A model generated the notes under the pieces. The model saw nothing but the letters and a program-made list of their open reading frames with translations, made no database searches and was not told where the DNA came from. Source: Dehalococcoidia bacterium (lineage in GTDB: Bacteria; Chloroflexota; Dehalococcoidia; Dehalococcoidales; E44-bin46). From it: 10,271 nucleotides of DNA. The stretch covers positions 1 to 10,271 of the forward strand of contig DAOWAU010000014.1 of assembly GCA_030634425.1 (NCBI GenBank). The letters run 5' to 3'. The translations under genes were made by a program, and so were the position numbers. Shown here in pieces: positions 1-7,111 of the stretch; within the stretch, counting starts at the first letter, position 1; each line of letters opens with the position of its first letter.

Positions 1-1
1 A

Positions 2-787
2 ACCTCCCAGGATGACCCCATCGGCCGTCAAACTCAGGCATGGGAGGTCGGATGCGCGGTAGCCGAGGGCTGGGAGATAGTCTACGACAAGCACTTCGCC
101 ATCGAGACTACCGACTTCGCCCCGATAGCCACCGCTATGATGGCGACCAACCCTGACGCCATCAGCCTCAACCTGACCTGGCCCGACTTCCAAACCCTGC
201 TCTGGGAGCAGTTCTACCTGCAGGGCTATGAAGGGCTAATCAGCCAGAACTACATCACCTGGGAACCTAACCTAACCAAGGTCCCGCCGGAGTGGGCTGC
301 GGCACGCTGGGGCATGGACAGCTTCCCCCTCATGGATGACGAGTGGTGGGGTGAGCCCTCGTGGCAACACTCCTTCTCCCGCCTGTGGACAGATAGATAC
401 GGTCCGGGAGGTCCTGAGGACGTCAAACGCGTCATGACCGGGATTGACTGGGACCACGTTGTAAACTTGGAGCCGTGGGCCGCGTGGGCGCAGCACTGGG
501 GCCTGGATAATCCAGGTGCTGGCTTCCCCAACAACGACCAGATACTTGCAACCGCCAGGGCACTAGACTGGTTCCCCACCTGCCTTGGTCCGGCATACAT
601 GTATGGCAAGGACATGTGGGGGCTGGACAACATGATTTCGCTGCCCGTCCCCATCAACAAGTTTAGCGTGGCAGCCAACGACAAGCGCATCTGGACGAGC
701 GTGAGGTTCGAGGACTGGTACGAGAACATCGAGCACATCGTAATCCCAGTGGTGGAAGAGCACGGACAGATGTACTACCAGCGGTAA
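2..787 (+). CDS. Branched-chain amino acid-type ABC transporter substrate-binding protein, 3' part
   Basis: This is the C-terminal 261 residues of an extracellular solute-binding protein of the periplasmic binding protein type 1 (LivJ/LivK, Peripla_BP_6) class, which hands its ligand to the two permeases downstream. The frame is open from base 2, so the true start and any signal peptide lie left of the window. The family assignment rests on the stretch FAPIATAMMATNPDAISL (lobe 1, where ligand capture is described) and above all on the following livH-livM gene order. The protein is unusually rich in tryptophan, about 19 in 261 residues, with pairs such as EWWG and PWAAW, which suggests an aromatic-lined pocket. 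The ligand cannot be read from sequence; amino acids, amides or aromatic acids are all seen in this family. It is the first visible gene of a + strand operon, 102 bases before the next gene. Confidence 0.85.
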   Translation, partial: TSQDDPIGRQTQAWEVGCAVAEGWEIVYDKHFAIETTDFAPIATAMMATNPDAISLNLTWPDFQTLLWEQFYLQGYEGLISQNYITWEPNLTKVPPEWAAARWGMDSFPLMDDEWWGEPSWQHSFSRLWTDRYGPGGPEDVKRVMTGIDWDHVVNLEPWAAWAQHWGLDNPGAGFPNNDQILATARALDWFPTCLGPAYMYGKDMWGLDNMISLPVPINKFSVAANDKRIWTSVRFEDWYENIEHIVIPVVEEHGQMYYQR

Positions 788-806
788 GTAGTCGCAACGC
801 GCAACA

Positions 807-836
807 CACGGGGCGGTGTGCGAACGCCGCCCCGTG
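807..836 (+). promoter_or_regulatory. Intercistronic G+C-rich hairpin after the binding-protein gene
   Basis: A perfect 10-bp stem, CACGGGGCGG at 807-816 pairing with CCGCCCCGTG at 827-836, has a 10-base loop. It sits 20 bases after the binding-protein stop and 53 bases before the permease start. No T-run follows, so it is not a standard intrinsic terminator. Hairpins at this place in ABC operons often protect the upstream message from 3' decay and so raise binding-protein output relative to permease; that role is inferred here. Confidence 0.6.
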
Positions 837-889
837 ATGTACGTATAAGTTTGAGAGAGGTAGACACTATCCGAGGTTAAATTCAACAT

Positions 890-1759
890 ATGGAATTTAC
901 GACTCTGATACAAACAGCGGCTAATGCGGGGGCAGCCAGCACTATGTTGATGTTGTTAGCCGTGGGGCTAACTCTAGCCTTTGGCGTGATGCAGATGGCA
1001 AATTTAGGTCATGGTCATGTCTTCATGGCAGGCTCCTATACAGTGTATGTCCTATATGCCCAGGGTGGTTGGCCATACTGGGCGGCAATAGCAGCAGCCG
1101 TGGGGGTATGTGCCGCCATCGGTCTAGCCATTGAGCGAGGCATTTTCCGCCAGGTGCGTGGCGATGTGGTCGCCGGCTTTATAGCCACCGCGGGATTAAT
1201 ATTTATCTTTGAGGTTTTTATGGGCCAGTTTTGGGGATGGGGGTTAATGAAGATAATACCTAAGCCCTACATGATGCAATTTAGCATCATGGGTGCCTCC
1301 ATGGACTTCGCCCGGATACAGCTGATTCCCTTTGCCGTTGCTGCCATAGGAGGGCTCATCTTCTTCATGCGCCGGTTCAGGCTGGGGCAGGCATTGCGTG
1401 CCGTGGCTCAGGACCCGGAGGCTGCCGCTATCCAGGGGATAAGCATCAATAAAATTACGGCGCTGGCTATGGCTATTGCCGGTGCCCTCGCCGGCTTAGC
1501 GGGGGGACTGATGTCAACCATATACGCGGTAACCCCCTACCTGGGACACGCTGTTATTCTCCCCGCTCTCGTGACGGTAGTTGTAGGGGGGTTGGGGAGT
1601 GTTGAGGGGACCATTCTGGCCGCCATCATCTTGGGCTTCACCCAGACCTTCGTCACTACAATATTTGACGGCGTGACGGCTTTGATGGTTATGTATGCCG
1701 TCATGGGCATCGTATTAGCAGTAAGACCACAGGGGTTAATGGGCCGTGTTATCGCTTAA
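890..1759 (+). CDS. livH: LivH-type ABC transporter permease
   Basis: This is an integral membrane permease of the branched-chain amino acid (HAAT) ABC importer family, one of two that form the channel. Its 289 residues match the family's usual length. Family motifs run in order: GLTLAFGVMQMANLGHGH (residues 26-43) in the first conserved membrane segment, the cytoplasmic coupling (EAA-like) loop LGQALRAVAQDPEAAAIQG (165-183) that docks on the ATPase, the glycine-rich segment AGALAGLAGGL (197-207), and VVGGLGSVEGT (231-241). Most of the rest is hydrophobic helix. The ATG at 890 is preceded by GAGGT at 873-877, an acceptable ribosome site with longish spacing. It follows the binding-protein gene and hands over directly to the livM-like gene, so all three are probably one transcript. 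The substrate is unknown; the family also carries amides and urea. Confidence 0.93.
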   Translation: MEFTTLIQTAANAGAASTMLMLLAVGLTLAFGVMQMANLGHGHVFMAGSYTVYVLYAQGGWPYWAAIAAAVGVCAAIGLAIERGIFRQVRGDVVAGFIATAGLIFIFEVFMGQFWGWGLMKIIPKPYMMQFSIMGASMDFARIQLIPFAVAAIGGLIFFMRRFRLGQALRAVAQDPEAAAIQGISINKITALAMAIAGALAGLAGGLMSTIYAVTPYLGHAVILPALVTVVVGGLGSVEGTILAAIILGFTQTFVTTIFDGVTALMVMYAVMGIVLAVRPQGLMGRVIA

Positions 1760-1775
1760 TGTACAGAGGTTAAAG

Positions 1776-2720
1776 ATGGGGGGGGCACTGGCACCATTAA
1801 TCATAGGGCTGTGTATCTTGCCATTTCTCGCCAGGCCGTATGTGGTTGAGGTTGCCATGCTGTTCTTTATCTACATCATCCTTGCCCAGAGCTACCGCCT
1901 AATAGTTACTACACATGACTGGCAACTATATCATGTTGTGTTATATGGTGTGGGCGCTTATACCAGCGGCTTGTTGGGTAAGCATTTCGGCATTCCGATG
2001 TGGGTGACCATCCCCATTGGAGGGGTGATGGCAAGCCTGATAGGCGTGGTGATCACCCGGCCTCTACTGAGAACCAAGGGGTGGGGCTTTTACATCGCTA
2101 CCTTCGCCCTAGCGGAAATAGTCAGGATGACCTGGATCAGGTTTCACAACCCCTTCGGAGGTCCCCGGGGCATCATAAAGATCCCCTACGGTGCCGAACT
2201 AGGGGGGATAGATTTTAGTGAGCGCATTCCCTACTACTTCTTCGTTCTGGGGGTAATGCTTGCCTGCATGTACTTACTATATCGTATAGATAAGTCGCGG
2301 CTGGGGGATTCCTTTAAGGCTATCTCCATTGACCCCCTGCTGGCAGAGTCTATTGGGATAAGAGTGCCCAAATACAGATTGCTGGCTGCCGCCATCGGTG
2401 GCTTCTTTGCCGGCATCGCCGGTGGCCTTTTAGTTCACCGCCTGAGCGCGGTAGACCCCAAGTTATTTAGCATCACCGGCATGCTATACCTCCTCATCTG
2501 GGTGGTGGTGGGAGGTTACAACACCTTCTGGGGTCCCGTACTCGGCGTATCTGTGGTACAAGCCATCTTTGAACTCAGCCGCCCCTTGCTGGAGGCGAGA
2601 CCCATGCTCTTTGGCATTGCCGTGATACTGGTTCTCGTCTTCTATCCTGGAGGTATTGAGAAGGCGGTGATGCGGGCGATGGGCTGGCTTCGAGCACGAA
2701 GGAAGGCACTAACAGAATGA
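1776..2720 (+). CDS. livM: LivM-type ABC transporter permease
   Basis: This is the second membrane permease of the LIV-type importer and partner of the preceding LivH-like protein. Recognisable segments are GWGFYIATFALAEIVRM (a conserved membrane motif), the coupling loop KAISIDPLLAESIGIRVPKY with the following AAAIGGFFAGIAGGLL, and GGYNTFWGPVLGV near the C terminus, where the family usually reads GG.GT..GP..GA. I chose the ATG at 1776, giving 314 residues, because AGAGG at 1765-1769 lies six bases upstream. A GTG at 1746 would add ten residues and overlap livH by 14 bases, but has a poorer ribosome site. With the chosen start the gap to livH is 16 bases, consistent with co-transcription. The C terminus is short and basic (MGWLRARRKALTE), with no fused LivG domain, unlike some LivM proteins. 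Confidence 0.92.
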   Translation: MGGALAPLIIGLCILPFLARPYVVEVAMLFFIYIILAQSYRLIVTTHDWQLYHVVLYGVGAYTSGLLGKHFGIPMWVTIPIGGVMASLIGVVITRPLLRTKGWGFYIATFALAEIVRMTWIRFHNPFGGPRGIIKIPYGAELGGIDFSERIPYYFFVLGVMLACMYLLYRIDKSRLGDSFKAISIDPLLAESIGIRVPKYRLLAAAIGGFFAGIAGGLLVHRLSAVDPKLFSITGMLYLLIWVVVGGYNTFWGPVLGVSVVQAIFELSRPLLEARPMLFGIAVILVLVFYPGGIEKAVMRAMGWLRARRKALTE

Positions 2721-2749
2721 GATTGCTCCCGTCGAGTTGATTGTTAATA

Positions 2750-2787
2750 AATAACCCGAGTAGTTATTTACCACTCAGGTTATTTTT
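2750..2787. terminator. Bidirectional intrinsic terminator between livM and livG
   Basis: AATAACCCGAGT at 2750-2761 pairs with ACTCAGGTTATT at 2773-2784, a 12-bp stem with one mismatch and an 11-base loop. T-rich sequence follows on the + strand (2783-2787), and on the - strand the stem runs into another T-rich tract. It lies between convergent genes ending at 2720 and 2828, so it can serve both. Confidence 0.75.
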
Positions 2788-2827
2788 GTCGTCAAATCGC
2801 CGCTATACGGCTACAGGCATGTTCACC

Positions 2828-3598
2828 TTAACCAAGAATGTCTGCTTTCCCCAGGTAGGCTTCGATAACCGCTTCATTCGAGATTATTTCCTTTGGTTTG
2901 CCTTCAGCAAGCTTCTTACCAAAGCTGAGCACAGTTATGTAGTCGCAAAGTCCCATAACTGTCTTCATATCGTGCTCTACTATCAATACGGTTATCCCCT
3001 GTTTCTGTATCCTCTTAATTAGGGCTAACATGTGCGCCTTTTCTGTAGGGTTCATACCGGTAACCGGTTCGTCTAGCATGAGCATTTTTGGCTCGGTAGC
3101 CAGAGCAATGCCAACCCCTAATGCCCGCATATAGCCGTGAGGAAGGTTTACCGCCAGTTCATCCTTGATATCTGTTAGCTCCATAAAGTCGACTATCTCC
3201 TCAGCCTTCTTCAGGGCCTCCTTTTCCACCCTCCTGGTGCCAGGGGTACTACCCATTACCCCGAAAACACTTTCCCCGCTATGCAGGTGACGCCCCACGG
3301 ATATATTTTGCAGGACAGTAAAATCCATAAACAGTGCGGTTTGCTGGAAGGTTCGGACGAGACCCATTTTGGCTATCTCACTGGGCGGGAGATGAGCAAT
3401 ATCCTTGCCCTGGTATACTATAGTCCCCGACGTCGGTCCATAAACCCCGCTGATGACATTATAAAAGGTTGTCTTTCCCGAACCATTAGGGCCAATGAGC
3501 CCCCTGATTTCTCCCTCTTCCACTGCCATATCGAAGTCACTAAGAGCCGCCAAACCACCGAAGTACTTACTTAGCTTCTTCACTTCAAGTAGAGCCAT
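2828..3598 (-). CDS. livG: LivG-type ABC transporter ATPase
   Basis: This is the cytoplasmic ATP-hydrolysing subunit of a LIV-type importer, 256 residues, normal for LivG. Walker A is GPNGSGKTT (36-44), the Q-loop is in RTFQQTALF (82-90), Walker B is MLMLDEP (172-178) with the catalytic Glu at 177, the family-specific GMNPTE follows (181-186), and the H-loop is VEHDM (207-211). The signature region is unusual: LPHGYMRALGVGIALA (152-167), where LivG proteins usually read close to LPYGQQRRLEIARALA. The start is supported by AAAGGAGGAG ten bases upstream. It is convergent with, rather than downstream of, the permease genes, has its own promoter, and no LivF neighbour is visible. It may power the adjacent permeases or belong to an older, rearranged system. 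Confidence 0.92.
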   Translation of the reverse strand: MALLEVKKLSKYFGGLAALSDFDMAVEEGEIRGLIGPNGSGKTTFYNVISGVYGPTSGTIVYQGKDIAHLPPSEIAKMGLVRTFQQTALFMDFTVLQNISVGRHLHSGESVFGVMGSTPGTRRVEKEALKKAEEIVDFMELTDIKDELAVNLPHGYMRALGVGIALATEPKMLMLDEPVTGMNPTEKAHMLALIKRIQKQGITVLIVEHDMKTVMGLCDYITVLSFGKKLAEGKPKEIISNEAVIEAYLGKADILG

Positions 3599-3642
3599 AA
3601 AGTGAACTCCTCCTTTCCTCTCTTGGTAAAGATAAGAGGAAA

Positions 3643-3656
3643 CGCCAATTGTGGCG
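3643..3656. promoter_or_regulatory. Small inverted repeat at the livG transcription start
   Basis: CGCCA at 3643-3647 and TGGCG at 3652-3656 flank a 4-base centre. The element lies immediately downstream of the predicted -10 box of the livG promoter, so it covers the likely transcription start. It could be an operator or a 5' hairpin on the message. This is inference from position only. Confidence 0.35.
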
Positions 3657-3685
3657 AGTCTAGCACAGGTGTCTTAGTTTGTCAA
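3657..3685 (-). promoter_or_regulatory. Sigma70-type promoter of livG
   Basis: Read on the - strand, a perfect -35 box TTGACA (3685-3680) and a -10 box TAGACT (3662-3657, four of six consensus) are separated by exactly 17 bases. The predicted start near 3650 gives a leader of roughly 50 bases before the livG ribosome site. Confidence 0.65.
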
Positions 3686-3707
3686 CAGAATGTGGGAAGG
3701 GTAATGG

Positions 3708-3752
3708 TGGAGCGGGAGACGGGACTCGAACCCGCGACAACCTGCTTGGAAG
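3708..3752 (-). other. 3' fragment of tRNA-Gly(UCC), candidate attachment site
   Basis: Read on the - strand, this 45-base piece has the structure of a tRNA-Gly from the anticodon loop to the encoded CCA end. The loop CTTCCAA contains anticodon TCC, and the 3' anticodon strand GCAGG follows. The T arm is GCGGG-TTCGAGT-CCCGT, then come the acceptor 3' strand CTCCCGC, discriminator T and CCA. No D arm, 5' acceptor strand or matching 5' anticodon strand exists upstream; the expected CCTGC is replaced by TTTAG. It is therefore not a working tRNA gene. Tyrosine integrases use exactly this half of a tRNA gene as attachment site, and such a fragment normally marks the far end of an integrated element. 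By its orientation the element would lie to the right, with an intact tRNA-Gly beyond the window. Confidence 0.75.
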
Positions 3753-3816
3753 CTAAAAGCTAATAAACATAGCACATCTGTTCTGGTGAGACCGTTGGGT
3801 AGCCTGCCTCCTTTAA

Positions 3817-4163
3817 CTACTTCAGTCTTCTATTCACCTCAATGACTTTGGCCACTATTTCTGCGCTCTCTAGCTTGAACCTCCCGTGGTTATTCTCCAA
3901 CCAAAGCTCATCATTAATTTTCTTTAGCCAGCCAATGTGGATCACCTCATCTATCAAACAGGCAACAATATCCCTGCTTTTTACATCACTGCGGCGATCC
4001 ACAATTAAAGTGTCGCCATCATTTATATCCGGGCTGAGGCAGTCTCCCCTTACTCTAAAAGCATAGAGGTCTTTACCACTAGCCCTAGCGCGATCAATAT
4101 GGACATGTTCTACTGTCCCCTAGGCTCACCCAAGGGCACCAGGACGCGAAACGGGGCTTGATA
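3817..4163 (-). pseudogene. Remnant of a LexA/phage-repressor-like S24-family regulator, frameshifted and 5'-truncated
   Basis: Only the C-terminal self-cleavage (peptidase S24, LexA/CI-like) region is left. From the 3' end the frame reads back through DIVACLIDEVIHIGWLKKI and GDTLIVDRRSDV to YAFRVRGDCLSPDINDGD. It is then stopped by a TAG (complement of 4120-4122), but continues in another frame as VLVPLGEPRG, so one base appears lost in the G-run at 4117-4120. Upstream is the terminator of the kinase gene, leaving no room for the usual DNA-binding N terminus. The family's catalytic Ser (GDSM) is Cys here (GDCL), and the Lys position of the usual TVKRL is occupied by Gly in HIGWL. Many S24-like regulators no longer cleave themselves. 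A short ORF from a GTG at 4002 (61 codons) is the longest unbroken part. It lies beside the tRNA-Gly fragment, consistent with a decayed prophage or integrative element. Confidence 0.7.
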
Positions 4164-4165
4164 GC

Positions 4166-4198
4166 AAAAAGGGGAGCGTTAATGCTCCCCTTTCTTTA
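4166..4198. terminator. Intrinsic terminator downstream of the histidine kinase gene
   Basis: GGGGAGC at 4171-4177 pairs with GCTCCCC at 4184-4190 around a six-base loop. On the - strand it is followed by TTTTT (complement of 4166-4170), making a good terminator for the kinase gene, which ends at 4302. On the + strand TTTCTTTA follows, so it may also work in that direction. Confidence 0.8.
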
Positions 4199-4301
4199 TC
4201 CCTTAGTAGCGGGGGCAGGATTTTGCTTGAAGATGAAGGCCACAGGATCTTCTTAGATTTTGGCTTCCCTTATAAGAAATACAAACTTTCATATGCTATT
4301 A

Positions 4302-6161
4302 TTATACTAGTATCTCAATCGATATTTTCGTACCCACGCCTGGCCTTGACTCTAGACAGAAGTCGCCATTAACCAAGCGAGCTCGATCATGCATGCCCAA
4401 TAGACCCAATTTACGCTTACGTGCTAAGTTATTTAGCATTTGAGGTACCTTAAAGCCAATACCATTATCAATAATAGTTGCTTTGACTTTCGCGTCCGTA
4501 AAGTCAATTATGACCTTGGCCTCTGATGCCTGAGAGTGTTTCTCGATGTTACGAAGCGACTCTTGAATTATGCGGAAGAGCACCAGGGTAGTCTCAGGTG
4601 ATAGTTTGCACTCTTGGCTAGGTCTTTCAAGGCAGCAATCAATCGCTGTCACCTCATTTAATTCCTCAACCAGCAATTCTACCGCTGGAATTAGCCCAAA
4701 GCGATCCAAGAGGTCAGGGCGTAACTCATGGCTAAAACGCCGCAGTTTGCGCATTGTGCTGTCGATCTTTAATTTAAGATTTTCAAGCTGCTTAATAGCA
4801 TCTTTCGATAGCCGCTTTCCTTTACCCCTCATTGCCTCAATATCAGTTAGAACACTGAATAGAGGTTGAATTGATTCATCATGAAGCTCCCTAGAGATTC
4901 GCTTGCGTTCTTCCTCTTGAGCAGAAATAATCTGGGTAATGTAGAAATCTATGTTATCTCTGAGTTGCTTTTGTTCTGTAATGTTAATCCAACTCTCCAA
5001 ATAATACTCTAATTCTTTATTATGGTGCACCTCTTGAGCAGTTGTTTCAACCCGGAACTGTTCTCCGTTCTTTTTTTGAAAAAGCCTCTCCTCCCTTCTG
5101 AAACGCTTATTTATCAACTTACCATAGTCTATCACAGTATCTTTTGAAGTCCCTCCAGGCCACCATGGGTAAGGAGTTTTCCTGCCGAGAAGCTCTAAGG
5201 AAGAGAAACCAGTTAGGCTTTCGAACGCGGGATTAACATATCTTATTGAAGTATCTTGATTAATTGATATTATTGGAATGGGTGCTTTATTCAATAAGTT
5301 GGAACTAAACTCCTCACTTTTTTGTAGTGCCTCCTCCCTTTTCTTATTCTCGGTAATTTCCCCCAATCGCTTCGCAACGGCATCCCAGTATGATACCGCG
5401 TCAGATAAATAAGGCTCTTTAAAGATGTCTGCATCCAAGTAGTTGATTTCAATCATGCCCGCTTTCGTGCGTCCTACTTGAAAATCCGAAGATATTTTCC
5501 ATTCAGTTGTTTTAAAATTATCTGACTTAAACTCTTTATCGCCATAAACAATCCTGATACTCCCAATTCTGGGATACCCACAGGCTTCCCGAAGTAGATT
5601 AGCAACTTCTTGATAAAGTACATTTAAACTAATCCTCGGTTTTTCAGCAAGGCGAGTAATGCCATAAAGGCACTCGAGTTCTCTAACGCGTTCACCCAAT
5701 GAATATTCCAGATTCTTGCGTTCAGTAGCATCTTTAACAATAGTAATGAAGCCAGCTGGATCGTTCTCCTTATAGCTCAAGACTCCCATGCTTGTTTCAC
5801 AAAGAAACTCAGTGCCATTCGCTCTTATGAAATGGCATTCGACGTCTCTTACCACTCCTTTTTTTAACGCAATCTTATGGCACTCAATTAGTGTATTATG
5901 ATCTTCATGCTTAACAAGTTCCAAGATGCTTCGTTTCAAAAGATCGGCCGAACGTGTAGAGCCAAATAGCATCTTTGCCTTTCCATTAAGCTCGACAATA
6001 ATGCCATTTAAGTCCGTCAGTATGGTGGCATCGTTCGTGATATTAAACACACGCTTCAGATTTTTCATCTGCCATTGTATGTCTCTTTTCACCTGTTTGC
6101 CTCCCTCTCCCTCAAGTGCAGCCAAATAACCTAGCTTAATTGTGCTCTTGAATTTAACCAT
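4302..6161 (-). CDS. Soluble PAS-domain sensor histidine kinase (HisKA_3, NarX/DegS type)
   Basis: This 619-residue protein has no membrane segment, so it should sense a cytoplasmic signal. Its layout is PAS domain 1 (about 33-148, ending DATERK), a GAF-like input module (about 155-270, starting ELECLYGITRLAEKP, a type seen in kinases of anaerobes), PAS domain 2 (about 283-396, ending NITEQ), then a HisKA_3 dimerisation domain with EERKRISRELHDESIQ (417-432). His427 is the phosphorylated residue. The HATPase_c domain follows, with N538 in RNIEKH, G1 box DNGIGF (565-570) and G2 box GLLGMHDRA (586-594). HisKA_3 kinases pair with NarL/LuxR-type regulators, and such a gene lies 148 bases upstream on the same strand. 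AGAAGG sits only two bases before the ATG at 6161, closer than ideal; a Met at residue 32 is an alternative start. The ligand is unknown. Confidence 0.93.
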   Translation of the reverse strand: MVKFKSTIKLGYLAALEGEGGKQVKRDIQWQMKNLKRVFNITNDATILTDLNGIIVELNGKAKMLFGSTRSADLLKRSILELVKHEDHNTLIECHKIALKKGVVRDVECHFIRANGTEFLCETSMGVLSYKENDPAGFITIVKDATERKNLEYSLGERVRELECLYGITRLAEKPRISLNVLYQEVANLLREACGYPRIGSIRIVYGDKEFKSDNFKTTEWKISSDFQVGRTKAGMIEINYLDADIFKEPYLSDAVSYWDAVAKRLGEITENKKREEALQKSEEFSSNLLNKAPIPIISINQDTSIRYVNPAFESLTGFSSLELLGRKTPYPWWPGGTSKDTVIDYGKLINKRFRREERLFQKKNGEQFRVETTAQEVHHNKELEYYLESWINITEQKQLRDNIDFYITQIISAQEEERKRISRELHDESIQPLFSVLTDIEAMRGKGKRLSKDAIKQLENLKLKIDSTMRKLRRFSHELRPDLLDRFGLIPAVELLVEELNEVTAIDCCLERPSQECKLSPETTLVLFRIIQESLRNIEKHSQASEAKVIIDFTDAKVKATIIDNGIGFKVPQMLNNLARKRKLGLLGMHDRARLVNGDFCLESRPGVGTKISIEILV

Positions 6162-6309
6162 GTCCTTCTAATGAACATTATCACAAACTTATAATAAACA
6201 GAAATAAAAACAGGGAGTAAAGCTTCGGGGAAATGCGGAAGATACATCCTAATCTATTTATTGGCTATCTCGTTTACCACTGTAGCTCAACACTAAGGAG
6301 ATGTTATTG

Positions 6310-6993
6310 TTATGATTCAGAATCCTTGTTCATATGCAGGTTATCAATTGCTATGAGGCCTCCCTTGATTGCGTGGATAACGGCCTCGATACGCGATTCA
6401 ACTTTCAACTTTCTATAAATATTAACGAAATGAGTAGCAACGGTGGATTCACTAATACAAAGTTTGTTAGCAATTTCCTTATTAGACATGCCTTCTGCTG
6501 CCGATGAGAGAATTTCTAGCTCACGGTTACTCAATCCAGAATAAGAATCCTTATCTTGACATGCAGACTTGCCTAGTCTGCGGAAGAGTTTACCGGTGGC
6601 TTCCTGATCAAACACGCTTTCCCCATTATGAACCATACGAATTGCATCTACGAACCCGCTAGCGGGTAGGTTTTTTTTCAATACATATCCATCTACCCCT
6701 ACTTCCAAACAAGCAAGTACGTAACGGGCATAATCGTAACCACTGATAACTAAGATGCGTGTACTTTGGGAAACCTTCTTAATTTCTCTCGCAGCTTCTA
6801 TGCCATCGATTTTAGGCATAGCAACATCGATTATTGCGATATCCGGAGACAGTTTCTCTACTAGTTTAATAGCTGCTTCACCATCCTCGGCTTCTCCAAC
6901 ACACTCCATATCTTCTTCCTGCCGCAAGAGGCGGGCCAAGCTTTCTCTGACTAAGGCATGATCATCCGCAATCAAAACTCTGATCTTTTCCAT
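6310..6993 (-). CDS. NarL/LuxR-family response regulator
   Basis: This 227-residue protein receives phosphate from the downstream kinase and binds DNA. The receiver domain (about 3-120) has the acidic pair D10-D11, the phosphorylated D56 in IAIIDVAMP, the switch Ser84 in VISG and Lys106 in YVLKK. The LuxR-type helix-turn-helix (about 152-212) reads LSNRELEILSSAAEG then NKEIANKLCISESTVATHF and KLKVESRIEAV, all standard family features. The length is typical of NarL/DegU relatives. It is the first gene of a two-gene - strand operon ahead of the kinase. A strong promoter lies about 30 bases upstream, while the ribosome site is weak (AGAG). Palindromes and direct repeats just upstream of the promoter suggest auto-regulation or control of the divergent TRAP operon. 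Target genes cannot be read directly. Confidence 0.95.
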   Translation of the reverse strand: MEKIRVLIADDHALVRESLARLLRQEEDMECVGEAEDGEAAIKLVEKLSPDIAIIDVAMPKIDGIEAAREIKKVSQSTRILVISGYDYARYVLACLEVGVDGYVLKKNLPASGFVDAIRMVHNGESVFDQEATGKLFRRLGKSACQDKDSYSGLSNRELEILSSAAEGMSNKEIANKLCISESTVATHFVNIYRKLKVESRIEAVIHAIKGGLIAIDNLHMNKDSES

Positions 6994-7022
6994 AGATTAA
7001 CTCTAATAAAGTCAGTTCGGAA

Positions 7023-7052
7023 AATATAGCGCTAATGGTTTTAAGCTGTCAA
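7023..7052 (-). promoter_or_regulatory. Sigma70-type promoter of the response regulator-kinase operon
   Basis: On the - strand, a perfect TTGACA (7052-7047) is followed after 18 bases by TATATT (7028-7023, five of six consensus). The predicted start near 7015 leaves a leader of about 20 bases before the response regulator ATG at 6993. Confidence 0.7.
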
Positions 7053-7057
7053 GTGAT

Positions 7058-7094
7058 AATGACTATATGTCACAAAGTCATTGTAACATTGTTA
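7058..7094. promoter_or_regulatory. Palindromic operator-like sites upstream of the response regulator promoter
   Basis: Two palindromes lie directly upstream of the -35 box. AATGACT (7058-7064) and AGTCATT (7076-7082) form a 7-bp inverted repeat with an 11-base spacer. TAACATTGTTA (7084-7094) is a perfect 11-bp palindrome around a central T. Their position fits binding by a dimeric activator. The binding protein is unknown; the adjacent NarL-type regulator is a natural candidate. Confidence 0.45.
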
Positions 7095-7111
7095 AAGTAG
7101 TTTATCTAGTG

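Noticed and set aside
250..738. Long open frames on the - strand opposite the binding-protein gene
   Set aside because: They lie antisense to a gene with clear family context, carry no recognisable domain, and arise from the G+C-rich codons of the real gene.
2741..3022. A + strand frame of 93 codons over the terminator and the end of livG
   Set aside because: It starts within the terminator stem region and runs antisense to the conserved Walker B end of LivG; the protein looks like nothing known.
3708..3780. A complete tRNA-Gly gene, possibly with an intron in the anticodon loop
   Set aside because: No D arm, 5' acceptor strand or 5' anticodon strand is found upstream, even allowing for an insertion of several hundred bases.
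6162..6309. Separate promoter for the kinase gene in the 148-base gap
   Set aside because: A TATAAG is present on the - strand but no -35-like box stands at a suitable distance; readthrough from the regulator gene is simpler.
6312..6356. Short + strand ORF with AAGGAG upstream, antisense to the end of the response regulator gene
   Set aside because: It lies in reverse over conserved LuxR-domain coding sequence, has poor spacing and no conserved features.
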